Assembly (NCBI GenBank): GCA_919902965.1
Contig: CAKKSJ010000399.1
Location: 1-15,770 of the forward strand
Length of the DNA: 15,770 nucleotides
Source: Burkholderiales bacterium
GTDB taxonomy: Bacteria > Pseudomonadota > Gammaproteobacteria > Burkholderiales > SG8-39
Direction: 5' to 3'
Shown here: positions 7,027-12,576 of the stretch, piece after piece
Layout of the letters: every line of letters begins with the position of its first letter
Position numbering within the stretch: the first letter of the stretch is position 1
Made by a program: the position numbers and the translations under genes
Notes under the pieces: model-generated
The model's database searches: none
What the model was told of the DNA's origin: nothing
The model's input: the letters and a program-made list of their open reading frames with translations, nothing else

Positions 7027-7269
7027 TCAGCCCTGGCCGTAGGGACGCGTCGCGCTCATGCGCACGCTGATGCCGATGTGCGCGGCGGCGTCGATCAGTC
7101 GGTCGAGCGTGAAAATGTCCACGCCCTGGCGCAGCCGGCTCATCTGTCCGGGTGAGAAGCCGAGTTCGGCTGCTGCCTCGATGTCTTTGAGCTTGAGTTC
7201 GGCGATGCGGCTGAGGATGCGCACACGCAGTTGCGCGCGCAGCGGGGCGCTGGGGGATTTGGCGGGCAT
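7027..7269 (-). CDS. XRE-family transcriptional regulator / orphan antitoxin (HTH_37-like)
   Basis: An 80-aa protein with a single helix-turn-helix. IAELKLKDIEAAAELGFSPG forms the first helices, and QMSRLRQGVDIFTLDRLIDA contains the recognition helix and the following helix. The tail HIGISVRMS is typical of HTH_37 antitoxins, which normally follow a RelE/Gp49 toxin gene. Here the 126 nt upstream hold no toxin, so it is either an orphan antitoxin or a plain repressor. The start at 7269 has AGGA 5 nt upstream. A near-palindrome, TGCCAATATTAGCA at 7292-7305, in its promoter region is the obvious autoregulatory site. It is not closely similar to the XRE protein at 5120-5440. Confidence 0.82.
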   Translation of the reverse strand: MPAKSPSAPLRAQLRVRILSRIAELKLKDIEAAAELGFSPGQMSRLRQGVDIFTLDRLIDAAAHIGISVRMSATRPYGQG

Positions 7270-7291
7270 GCTTCCTGTCTCCTCGTCGACT

Positions 7292-7329
7292 TGCCAATAT
7301 TAGCACGGCTGCTTCTCGGAGAGGCAGCC
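7292..7329 (-). promoter_or_regulatory. Candidate XRE operator and adjacent hairpin
   Basis: TGCCAATATTAGCA (7292-7305) is a 14-bp palindrome with one mismatched pair, centred on AATATT. It is the kind of AT-rich dyad bound by XRE antitoxins. Immediately upstream of it relative to the gene, 7307-7329 folds into a long hairpin: GGCTGC pairs with GCAGCC, with TTCTC and GAGAG continuing the stem. No T-tract follows on either strand, so the hairpin is not a clear terminator. Confidence 0.45.
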
Positions 7330-7395
7330 AGGCTGTTAATAGCGTAGATGTGAATGTTCGAGATTGTTGCCGGTGCCCTGCTTTTCCGTGCGCGC

Positions 7396-8307
7396 TTAGC
7401 GCGCGCGTCTGAACAGCGCGTTCAGGCTCGGCAGCGCGGCTTGTACGGCGAGCTCGCCCGCTTCGATGGCTTCTTTGGCGCGGTGAAAGTCGAGCAGGCC
7501 GAGATGGGCGAGGCGCGGCGACACGATCGCATCGGGCGGATCGCCCGCCATGCGGCTGCGGGTGACGCGCACCTGCATGATGCTGAGGCCGGTGGTGACG
7601 ACTTCGAGTATTGACGGGAGCCTGGGCTCGTCATCGTCCGCTCGCGCCGGCATGAGCGTGCTCAGTCGTTCCTGCAGTTTGCGCCGCCATTCGCTGAGCT
7701 CGGCCGCGGGTGCGTCGGCTTCGGCTTCGGCGCGCAGGCGCCGGCCGAGCACGTCGGAGCTGAGGTCGACCGCGATCACGATTTCGGCGCCCATCGCACG
7801 CGCGAGCGACACCGGCACCGGGTTGACCAGGGCGCCGTCCACCAGCAGGCGCCCTTCGTGCACCACCGGCCTGAACAGTGCGGGCAGGGCAATCGAGGCG
7901 CGCACCGCCGCGATGGTCGAGCCTTCGCGCAGCCACACCTCGGCTCCGCTGTCCAGCGCGGTGGCCACCGCGCCGAAAGGCATGGGCAGCGCTTCTATCG
8001 GTCGGTCGATGAAATGCTGGCGCAGGAACTTCATCAGGCGTTCGCCCTTGATCATGCCGCCGCTCATGCGCACATCCAGGAGCGCGAGCACCTTCTTGAT
8101 GTCCAGGCCGCGCAGCCATTGCTCGAAATCCTCGAGCTCGCCTGCAACATAGGCTGCGCCCACCAGGGCGCCGATGGAGGTGCCGCATACCAGGTCCGGG
8201 CGGATGTTGGCGCGCTCCAGCGCGCGGATCACGCCCACATGCGCCCAGCCGCGCGCCGAGCCGCTGCCCAGGGCGAGTCCGATGCGCGGCTTGCGGCGGG
8301 TGCTCAT
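7396..8307 (-). CDS. Patatin-like phospholipase / NTE-type serine esterase (RssA-like)
   Basis: A 303-aa patatin-family acyl hydrolase with the full catalytic apparatus. Seen: the oxyanion-hole glycine motif GSGSARGW (14-21), the nucleophile elbow GTSIG with S44, and the dyad aspartate D157 in VDGALVNPVP. Family members hydrolyse phospholipid or lysophospholipid acyl esters with a Ser-Asp dyad. Length and motif spacing match the small bacterial RssA/YchK-type proteins. There is no signal peptide, so a cytoplasmic or inner-membrane-associated enzyme is expected. The ATG at 8307 gives the canonical N-terminus directly before the RIGLALGSG strand; its ribosome binding site is weak. It is a single gene, with a GC-rich dyad (GCGCGCT-T-AGCGCGC) straddling the stop codon but no T-run. 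Physiological substrate unknown. Confidence 0.92.
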   Translation of the reverse strand: MSTRRKPRIGLALGSGSARGWAHVGVIRALERANIRPDLVCGTSIGALVGAAYVAGELEDFEQWLRGLDIKKVLALLDVRMSGGMIKGERLMKFLRQHFIDRPIEALPMPFGAVATALDSGAEVWLREGSTIAAVRASIALPALFRPVVHEGRLLVDGALVNPVPVSLARAMGAEIVIAVDLSSDVLGRRLRAEAEADAPAAELSEWRRKLQERLSTLMPARADDDEPRLPSILEVVTTGLSIMQVRVTRSRMAGDPPDAIVSPRLAHLGLLDFHRAKEAIEAGELAVQAALPSLNALFRRAR

Positions 8308-8759
8308 GCGGCTACCAATATCTCGCCAAGGAACTCACCGGGGCGGGGGAGTGGCAAGCCGCCTGCGCAAAAAAACCCTGGACTCATGTGAACGATGATA
8401 CGCGCAACGCGCGCCCCGGGAAAACGGGACCGGGGCCGAATGCGCGCTGCAATTGCGCGTCCTCGGATCACGACGGATCGGGTACGAAGCCGCCGTTGGG
8501 GAAGGGCCGCGAAGCAAGTCCCTGCAGGGGATATCCCTCATATCGTAACGAAGGCTTGGACCGCGCATCAACTCAGGAATTGAACCATGGCATCGGGCGC
8601 AACCCGGTCAGTGCGCGCCTTGTTCGCGGACGCCTCGTCCTCGGCGGCGGCGATCCGGTGAAGGCGCGCGGGAAAGTGCGCTACGACATGATGACCGGGA
8701 AACGCTGAAGCAGGGGCGTACAGCAGTCCCGGTCCGCTGATTGCGGACCCCGCAACGTA
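8308..8759. other. 452-nt region without a convincing gene
   Basis: No recognisable gene is present. A plus-strand frame at 8388-8708 stays open for 106 codons. Only its last third (IGRNPVSARLVRGRLVLGGG, then DPVKARGKVRYD) looks protein-like, it has no ribosome binding site, and I do not recognise it. It could be the tail of a decayed gene. The 3' part holds a hairpin at 8731-8749. Confidence 0.4.
8731..8749. terminator. 7-bp perfect hairpin between convergent ORFs
   Basis: GGTCCGC (8731-8737), a TGATT loop and GCGGACC (8743-8749). It begins 10 nt after the stop of the small minus-strand ORF at 8760-8858. No T-tract follows on either strand, so any terminator function is uncertain. Confidence 0.3.
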
Positions 8760-8858
8760 TTACAAAGCCTGCTGGTACGCGGCTTTGTGCCAGGCGAGAC
8801 GCCAGGAATAATTCAGTCCCATGTACAGGCGCCAGGCGAGATACAGTCTGCGTGTCAT
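8760..8858 (-). CDS. Conserved-looking small basic/aromatic protein (32 aa)
   Basis: The ATG at 8858-8856 has the strongest ribosome binding site in this part of the window: AAAGGAGA, with AGGAG at 8870-8866 and a 7-nt spacer. The product, MTRRLYLAWRLYMGLNYSWR followed by LAWHKAAYQQAL, is rich in W, Y, L and R and forms a plausible amphipathic helix. I recall similar very short proteins with a YSWRLAWxKA motif in betaproteobacteria, but this is from memory and not confirmed. The frame stays open upstream to 9104, but that extension lacks a ribosome binding site and protein-like composition. Function unknown. It is likely to be overlooked because of its size. Confidence 0.65.
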   Translation of the reverse strand: MTRRLYLAWRLYMGLNYSWRLAWHKAAYQQAL

Positions 8859-9058
8859 TGGCGTTCTCCTTTCTAAATGCCGGAACAACCGATCGCGGAT
8901 CTGGGCGACAAGAGCGGGTTCATGGTCTCCGCCCGTTCTGCGAAATTGCCGACTTCGCGACTTTCCATTGCAGGTTTCGTGCCTGAAATGCGCAAAGGAT
9001 TGCGCGGCGGCATGACGCGCGTATGAACGATTCCACAGAAGAGATTTTTCTGCGCCGC

Positions 9059-9082
9059 AAAAAACCATCCCCTTTGGATAGT
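9059..9082 (-). terminator. Weak minus-strand intrinsic terminator
   Basis: On the minus strand ACTATCC (9082-9076), a 5-nt loop and GGATGGT (9070-9064) pair along 7 bp with one G-U wobble, followed by a T-run (9063-9059). No clear gene lies upstream on that strand, so it would end either an unrecognised transcript or nothing. Confidence 0.35.
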
Positions 9083-9146
9083 TCGGCGATCTAGTTAAAG
9101 CCAAGTCTGCAAGCGATCCCGCTGCCGCGATGATTCATGCGGGTTT

Positions 9147-9240
9147 GACGCCGGTGGCGACGGACGCGCGCCTCGGACCCAATTGGGTACAAGCTTGACG
9201 GCAATTCGACGCTTTGTCGAGCCGGCGTCAGCGCGTCCGT
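9147..9240. repeat. Interleaved inverted repeats (possible structured RNA or regulatory DNA)
   Basis: Four dyads occur within 94 nt: GACGCCGG (9147-9154) with CCGGCGTC (9222-9229); ACGGACGCGC (9160-9169) with GCGCGTCCGT (9231-9240); a 12-bp perfect palindrome ACCCAATTGGGT (9177-9188); and a small hairpin TCGAC-GCTTT-GTCGA (9206-9220). The two long-range pairs are interleaved rather than nested, so they would form a pseudoknot or alternative structures. No known RNA family was recognised. Confidence 0.4.
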
Positions 9241-9266
9241 GCCTGCACATACAGCCGCCGCTGCGA

Positions 9267-9288
9267 GGACAATTCAGGTATATTGTCC
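9267..9288. promoter_or_regulatory. 7-bp inverted repeat around a TATATT box
   Basis: GGACAAT (9267-9273) and ATTGTCC (9282-9288) are perfect inverted repeats with an 8-nt spacer. TATATT (9279-9284) could serve as a plus-strand -10, with no clear -35. It lies about 135 nt upstream of the truncated OYE start, consistent with an orphaned regulator-binding promoter for that former gene. Confidence 0.4.
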
Positions 9289-9421
9289 GCCGAGTGAGCG
9301 CTGCCATCCTGTCCGGATGCCGGCGCCGCCCGCAACTGACGGGCAAGCGCCCCAAGAGTGCGCGTCTCCGCAAGTCTCTTGCCTGCTGGCTAACCCGATT
9401 GTTTCTCAGGAACAAAACATC

Positions 9422-9544
9422 ATGTCGCTGTTGTTTTCAAAAACTACGCTTGGACCGCTCGCACTGCAGAACCGCCTGGTGATGGCACCCTCTGCAGTCG
9501 CGGTCGCCGGCGGGATGTATACCGATTACCCGGCGCTGGCTTGA
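9422..9544 (+). pseudogene. N-terminal remnant of an Old Yellow Enzyme-type flavin oxidoreductase
   Basis: The product, MSLLFSKTTLGPLALQNRLV then MAPSAVAVAGG, matches the start of OYE-family NADH:flavin oxidoreductases, typically LFSPLTLGPLTLRNRVVMAPMT, the first beta-strand and FMN-phosphate region. The frame stops with TGA at 9542-9544 after 40 codons, whereas the family is about 350-400 residues. AGGA lies 10 nt before the ATG, so a start and leader still exist, but no further OYE sequence follows. This is the 5' stump of a gene whose remainder was lost when the isochorismatase cluster came to lie next to it. Confidence 0.7.
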
Positions 9545-9583
9545 ATACCGGCTTGGCGAAACACACTGACTTATCCCGCGATC

Positions 9584-10135
9584 ATGCCCGGCTCCGCTGT
9601 GCTGCTCATGGACCTGCAGATTGATTTTCTCGCTCCGGAGGGAGCGAAGATGCCGGTCGCTGCGTCCGATGCCGAGCGCATCGTTGCAACCGCCAACAAA
9701 GTCTTCGGCGGCGCCCTGCTGGATTCGGCTATGCGCGTAGTCGTCGTGAACCGGTTTCCGCGTTCCGCGCGCGTCGCCAATTTTTTCAGGCATTACGCCG
9801 CCCTTGCCGGGACGGCCGGCGCCGAACTCGACCCGAGAATTCGCCCGGACGGTGTAGCGAAGATCATTGCCAAGGTGGCACCGAGCGCGTTTTCCAATCC
9901 GGAGCTGGACGCGCTGCTGAAAGCGGCGGCGGTGGTGCGCATTTACATTTTCGGCGTGTTTGCCGAGGGCTGTGTGCGCGCCACCGCGCTCGACGCGCGC
10001 CGCCGCGGCTACGCAGTTACCGTTCCGGTCGATGCGATCGGAACCAACGCAGGCTGGAAGCGCGCGTTCGCGCTATGGTCGATGCGCAGGGCGGGCGTGG
10101 CGCTGGTTCCCACGCTACAGGAGCAGTCAACATGA
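9584..10135 (+). CDS. Isochorismatase-family cysteine hydrolase
   Basis: A 183-aa protein of the isochorismatase-like superfamily (isochorismatases, nicotinamidases, N-carbamoyl hydrolases). The catalytic triad is visible: D10 in LLMDLQIDFL, K97 in KVAPSAF and nucleophile C130 in GVFAEGCVRATALDARRRGY. Size and motif spacing are normal. Substrate cannot be assigned: the loop before the cysteine reads VFAEG rather than the common VxTxxC form. No good ribosome binding site precedes the ATG at 9584, but relatives start similarly a few residues before the AVLLxD strand. The stop overlaps the next gene's start (ATGA at 10132-10135), so the two are co-translated, and the dehydrogenase follows after 33 nt. 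The order suggests a small catabolic or detoxification operon. Confidence 0.88.
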   Translation: MPGSAVLLMDLQIDFLAPEGAKMPVAASDAERIVATANKVFGGALLDSAMRVVVVNRFPRSARVANFFRHYAALAGTAGAELDPRIRPDGVAKIIAKVAPSAFSNPELDALLKAAAVVRIYIFGVFAEGCVRATALDARRRGYAVTVPVDAIGTNAGWKRAFALWSMRRAGVALVPTLQEQST

Positions 10136-10476
10136 TTTCCGACACCCCCGCATCCATGCGCAAGGCGCAGATCGACGCGCTGCTGCTCAAGCTCCCGGGC
10201 GCGAGCGCCAGAAAAATCAACGGGCTCGACGCCTACTTCGTCAGCGACAAAATGTTCGCCTGCATCAGCGGCGCGGGCGTGGGCTTGCGCCTGCCCGTCG
10301 CCACCGCGACGGAACTGCAGTTCTCGCGCGACAACATCGCGCCGTTTCAGCCCGGCGGACTCGCCAGTTCCAGGGAGTGGGTGCAGATCAACCGCGCCGA
10401 TGCGGCCGAGTACGAGCAGGATCTCGCTTTATTTCAGACATCGCTGGAATTCGTGAAAGCCGCCCGCACGCGCTAG
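10132..10476 (+). CDS. TfoX N-terminal domain-like small protein
   Basis: A 114-aa protein whose layout resembles the TfoX_N/YjbR-like fold. An N-terminal helix is followed by ARKINGLDAYFVSDKMFACI, GVGLRLPVATATELQ, and the APFQPGG and SREWVQI segments before a C-terminal helix (LALFQTSLEFVKAA). In TfoX-like stand-alone domains this pattern is GYGLYxxGKMFAxI, then LYLKxDEATRxEF, then PFxYE. Such short proteins have no established biochemical role, so a competence function should not be inferred from the name. AGGAG precedes the ATG by 8 nt, and the start overlaps the isochorismatase stop by 4 nt. Family call is moderately sure. Confidence 0.65.
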   Translation: MISDTPASMRKAQIDALLLKLPGASARKINGLDAYFVSDKMFACISGAGVGLRLPVATATELQFSRDNIAPFQPGGLASSREWVQINRADAAEYEQDLALFQTSLEFVKAARTR

Positions 10477-10509
10477 CCCGGCGCCCGCACATCTTTGGAG
10501 GAGTGAATC

Positions 10510-11469
10510 ATGAAGCCCGTCGTCCTTGTCACCCGCAAGCTGCCCGAGCGCGTAGAGGAGCGTCTGCGCCGGGACTACACCCCGATCCTCAATCCCGACG
10601 ATGCGCTGTATTCGCCGGACGAGATCATCGAGCGCGCCAAACAGGCTGACGCGATCATGCCCTGCCATACGGAGAAGTTCGGTGCCGACGTGATTGCGCG
10701 CCTGCCCAAGCGCGTGCGCGTGATCGCGAATTTTTCGGTCGGCTACGACCACGTGGATACCCAGGCCGCCAGGGCGCGCGGGCTGATCGTGACCAACACG
10801 CCCGAGGTGCTGTCCGACGCCACGGCAGAACTGACCCTGATGCTGATGCTGGGCGCGGCGCGCCGTGCCAGCGAGGGCGAACGCCTGGTGCGCACACGCG
10901 AGTGGAAGGACTGGAGCCCGAGCTTCATGGTGGGCACCCAGCTAACGGGCAAGCGCCTGGGCATACTCGGCTACGGCCGGGTCGGACGCGTCGTGGCGAA
11001 ACGCGCGCGCGGCTTCGACATGGAAATCCACTATAACGACATCCAGCGGGCGCCGGCGGAACTCGAGCAAGGCGCCATTTTTCATGCGACGCCGGCGGAG
11101 CTGATGCCGCACTGCGATTTTCTCGCGCTGCACTGCGTGGCCTCGCCGCAAACCATCAAGCTGCTCAACGCGAAACTCATCGCGCTCCTGCCGGACGGCG
11201 CGATCGTGGTGAATGCCAGCCGCGGCGTGGTCATCGACGATGACGCCCTGATCGCGGCGCTCAAATCGGGCAAGCTTACGGCCGCCGGACTGGACGTGTA
11301 CAACAACGAGCCGGACATACACCCTGAATACCGGGCTTTGCCCAACGTGTTCCTGATGCCGCACATCGGCAGCGCCACCAGGGAAACGCGGGATGCCATG
11401 GGTTTCCGCGCGCTCGACAACCTGGATGCAGTGTTCGCCGGCAAGGAGCCGCGCGACCGCGTCGCCTGA
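10510..11469 (+). CDS. D-isomer-specific 2-hydroxyacid dehydrogenase (glyoxylate/hydroxypyruvate reductase-like)
   Basis: A 319-aa NAD(P)-dependent oxidoreductase interconverting a 2-oxoacid and its D-2-hydroxyacid in the cytoplasm. The substrate-binding segment ANFSVGYDHVD is at 73-83. The Rossmann fingerprint GYGRVG (154-159) is followed by an acidic D178 near the end of the second strand, which leans towards NAD. The catalytic set is complete: R238 in VNASRGVVID, E267 in NNEP and H285 in MPHIGSAT. Length and motif spacing match glyoxylate/hydroxypyruvate or D-glycerate dehydrogenases, but phosphonate or other hydroxyacid substrates are possible. A strong ribosome binding site, GGAGGAG (10497-10503), sits 6 nt before the ATG. 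It is the third gene of the plus-strand cluster. Confidence 0.93.
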   Translation: MKPVVLVTRKLPERVEERLRRDYTPILNPDDALYSPDEIIERAKQADAIMPCHTEKFGADVIARLPKRVRVIANFSVGYDHVDTQAARARGLIVTNTPEVLSDATAELTLMLMLGAARRASEGERLVRTREWKDWSPSFMVGTQLTGKRLGILGYGRVGRVVAKRARGFDMEIHYNDIQRAPAELEQGAIFHATPAELMPHCDFLALHCVASPQTIKLLNAKLIALLPDGAIVVNASRGVVIDDDALIAALKSGKLTAAGLDVYNNEPDIHPEYRALPNVFLMPHIGSATRETRDAMGFRALDNLDAVFAGKEPRDRVA

Positions 11470-11554
11470 GACACTGTGCAGGTGTCGATGGCCAAGGACG
11501 GGAAAAAGGCTCAAACTAGGTCGCAGTTCAATAGCGTATCAATCGGAGGCTGCC

Positions 11555-11698
11555 ATGGGTCACGCTCAGATGCTGAAAAACAGGCGCGCAAAGCAAAGAA
11601 CCAGAAAGCTACTCGCCGGGATGGCCAAACGCGCGAAGAAACTCCGGGGACAAGCAGTGAAGACGGTCGCAGACGCGGCAAAAAAGGCGCCCACCTAG
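11555..11698 (+). CDS. Small highly basic protein (47 aa)
   Basis: GGAGG at 11545-11549 stands 5 nt before the ATG, a near-ideal ribosome binding site. The product begins MGHAQMLKNRRAKQRTRKLL and ends in KTVADAAKKAPT. It is strongly lysine/arginine-rich with an alanine/lysine helix, like small nucleoid- or RNA-associated peptides. No known domain was recognised, so function is unknown. The frame is open further upstream, but that part overlaps the dehydrogenase end in another frame and has no start signal. The secreted thermonuclease-family gene follows 42 nt downstream and may be cotranscribed. Confidence 0.65.
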   Translation: MGHAQMLKNRRAKQRTRKLLAGMAKRAKKLRGQAVKTVADAAKKAPT

Positions 11699-11740
11699 CC
11701 GTTTCTTGGCGCGAAAAAGGCAGGGCCAGGGGCAGCAGTT

Positions 11741-12232
11741 GTGAAACGCGCGCGCGCTATTGTCGCAGCCACCCTGGCGGTGGCTTTTTCTTTTCCGGCC
11801 TATGCGGAATTCGCGGGCAAGGTGATCGACGTGGCCGATGGCGACAGCATCACGGTCCTCGACGCCAATCAACAGCGGCACAAAATCAGGCTGGCCGGAA
11901 TCGACGCGCCGGAGCGGGGGCAGGCTTTCGGTTTTCGCTCGAAAGAAAATCTCGCCAAATGGATCTACGGGCGCGAGGCAATTATTGAAGAGCTCAAGAA
12001 AGACCGCCGCGGAATGCTGGCAGCCAAGGTGTTCGTGGATGGCCACGACGCCGGACTGGAGCAGATACGCGCCGGTCTGGCCTGGTGGGATCGCACTTCC
12101 GCCGGTGAGCAGGCTCCGGACGACCGCGAACTCTACGAACTGGCCGAGAAACAGGCGCGGGAGCAGAAGTTGCGCCTGTGGCGTGATCCCCAGCCGGTAC
12201 CGCCCTGGGAGTGGCGGGCGTCGCGCAAATAG
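11741..12232 (+). CDS. Secreted thermonuclease (SNase)-family protein
   Basis: A 163-aa protein starting at GTG, with AGGGG 8 nt upstream. Residues 1-22 form a signal peptide (KRAR, a hydrophobic core, and AYA before cleavage), so it is exported. The SNase fold follows: VIDVADGDSITVLD with the calcium-binding aspartates, then IRLAGIDAPERGQAFG containing R50 and E58, the equivalents of SNase R35 and E43. The third catalytic element, normally DRYGRxxxKV with R87, reads DRRGMLAAKV (88-97). The expected Arg is Met92, with an Arg (R90) two positions earlier. Activity may therefore be altered. C-terminal EKQAREQKLRLWRDPQPVPP is the usual family ending. Likely role: periplasmic or extracellular nucleic acid degradation, if active. 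Confidence 0.9.
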   Translation: MKRARAIVAATLAVAFSFPAYAEFAGKVIDVADGDSITVLDANQQRHKIRLAGIDAPERGQAFGFRSKENLAKWIYGREAIIEELKKDRRGMLAAKVFVDGHDAGLEQIRAGLAWWDRTSAGEQAPDDRELYELAEKQAREQKLRLWRDPQPVPPWEWRASRK

Positions 12233-12284
12233 CGGCTTTCGATCATCTACGATGATCGGCCTGAGGCCTACTCGGCGGCGATCC

Positions 12285-12312
12285 CCCAAAAAAGAAACCC
12301 GCCGTAGCGGGT
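12285..12312 (-). terminator. Rho-independent terminator, minus strand
   Basis: On the minus strand ACCCGC (12312-12307), loop TACG, and GCGGGT (12302-12297) are followed by TTCTTTTTT (12296-12288). The stem is perfect and the T-run lies only on this side, so it terminates leftward transcription. The plus strand has no T-tract here. A separate small dyad at 12241-12257 (GATCATC-TAC-GATGATC) follows the thermonuclease stop. Confidence 0.65.
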
Positions 12313-12429
12313 GAAGGGAGGAGACAGGGGACTGCACAATTCGATTGCAGTTTAGCCGGCCCAATGCCATGGCTACAAGGAACTAGTTCGCATTTGCGCA
12401 CTATTAGCCGGAAGGCCGGGCGTGCTTGT

Positions 12430-12546
12430 TCAGCAGCTGGCGCGAAACAACTTCGGGTCGGTCAACAGATCCTGCGGCACGACGTACGCCGGCGCGTCTT
12501 TTTTTTCTGCGGCGGCGGCAGGCGCTGCGCAGTCCGGCCGTGTCAT
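12430..12546 (-). CDS. Possible small protein (38 aa), unknown
   Basis: The ATG at 12546 opens a 38-codon frame: an Ala/Pro-rich start followed by EKKDAPAYVVPQDLLTDPKL and FRASC. Only a weak purine stretch (GGATCGGG) precedes the start. It is listed because a minus-strand intrinsic terminator lies about 118 nt after its stop, and no other minus-strand gene in this gap would need it. It is divergent from dgt. Codon use includes an 8-A run (AAAAAAAA at the EKK codons), a possible slippage site. I do not recognise it. It could equally be non-coding, with the terminator belonging to an untranslated RNA. Confidence 0.3.
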   Translation of the reverse strand: MTRPDCAAPAAAAEKKDAPAYVVPQDLLTDPKLFRASC

Positions 12547-12576
12547 CCCGATCCATTTGCCCGTAAGATGTTCCCC

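Larger units (their letters stand above)
8859..9421. other. 563-nt region without a gene, rich in inverted repeats
   Basis: No ORF here has both a plausible start and protein-like composition. It holds the leader of the 32-aa ORF (8859 to about 9000, minus strand), a weak minus-strand terminator-like hairpin (9059-9082), a cluster of interleaved inverted repeats (9147-9240) and a 7-bp dyad around a TATATT box (9267-9288). The last two lie upstream of the truncated flavin-reductase start at 9422. Confidence 0.45.

Noticed and set aside
6695..7306. 203-aa minus-strand frame covering the XRE gene and MFS stump
   Set aside because: It is off-frame to both recognised sequences; only a short part near 6823-7021 looks even mildly protein-like, and that is described under the repeat.
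8388..8708. 106-aa plus-strand ORF after the patatin gene
   Set aside because: No ribosome binding site, no recognised family and low-quality N-terminal composition; kept only as a comment on the gene-free region.
9095..9415. 106-aa minus-strand ORF in the repeat-rich intergenic region
   Set aside because: Arg/Cys-rich shadow-like composition, no ribosome binding site and no family resemblance.
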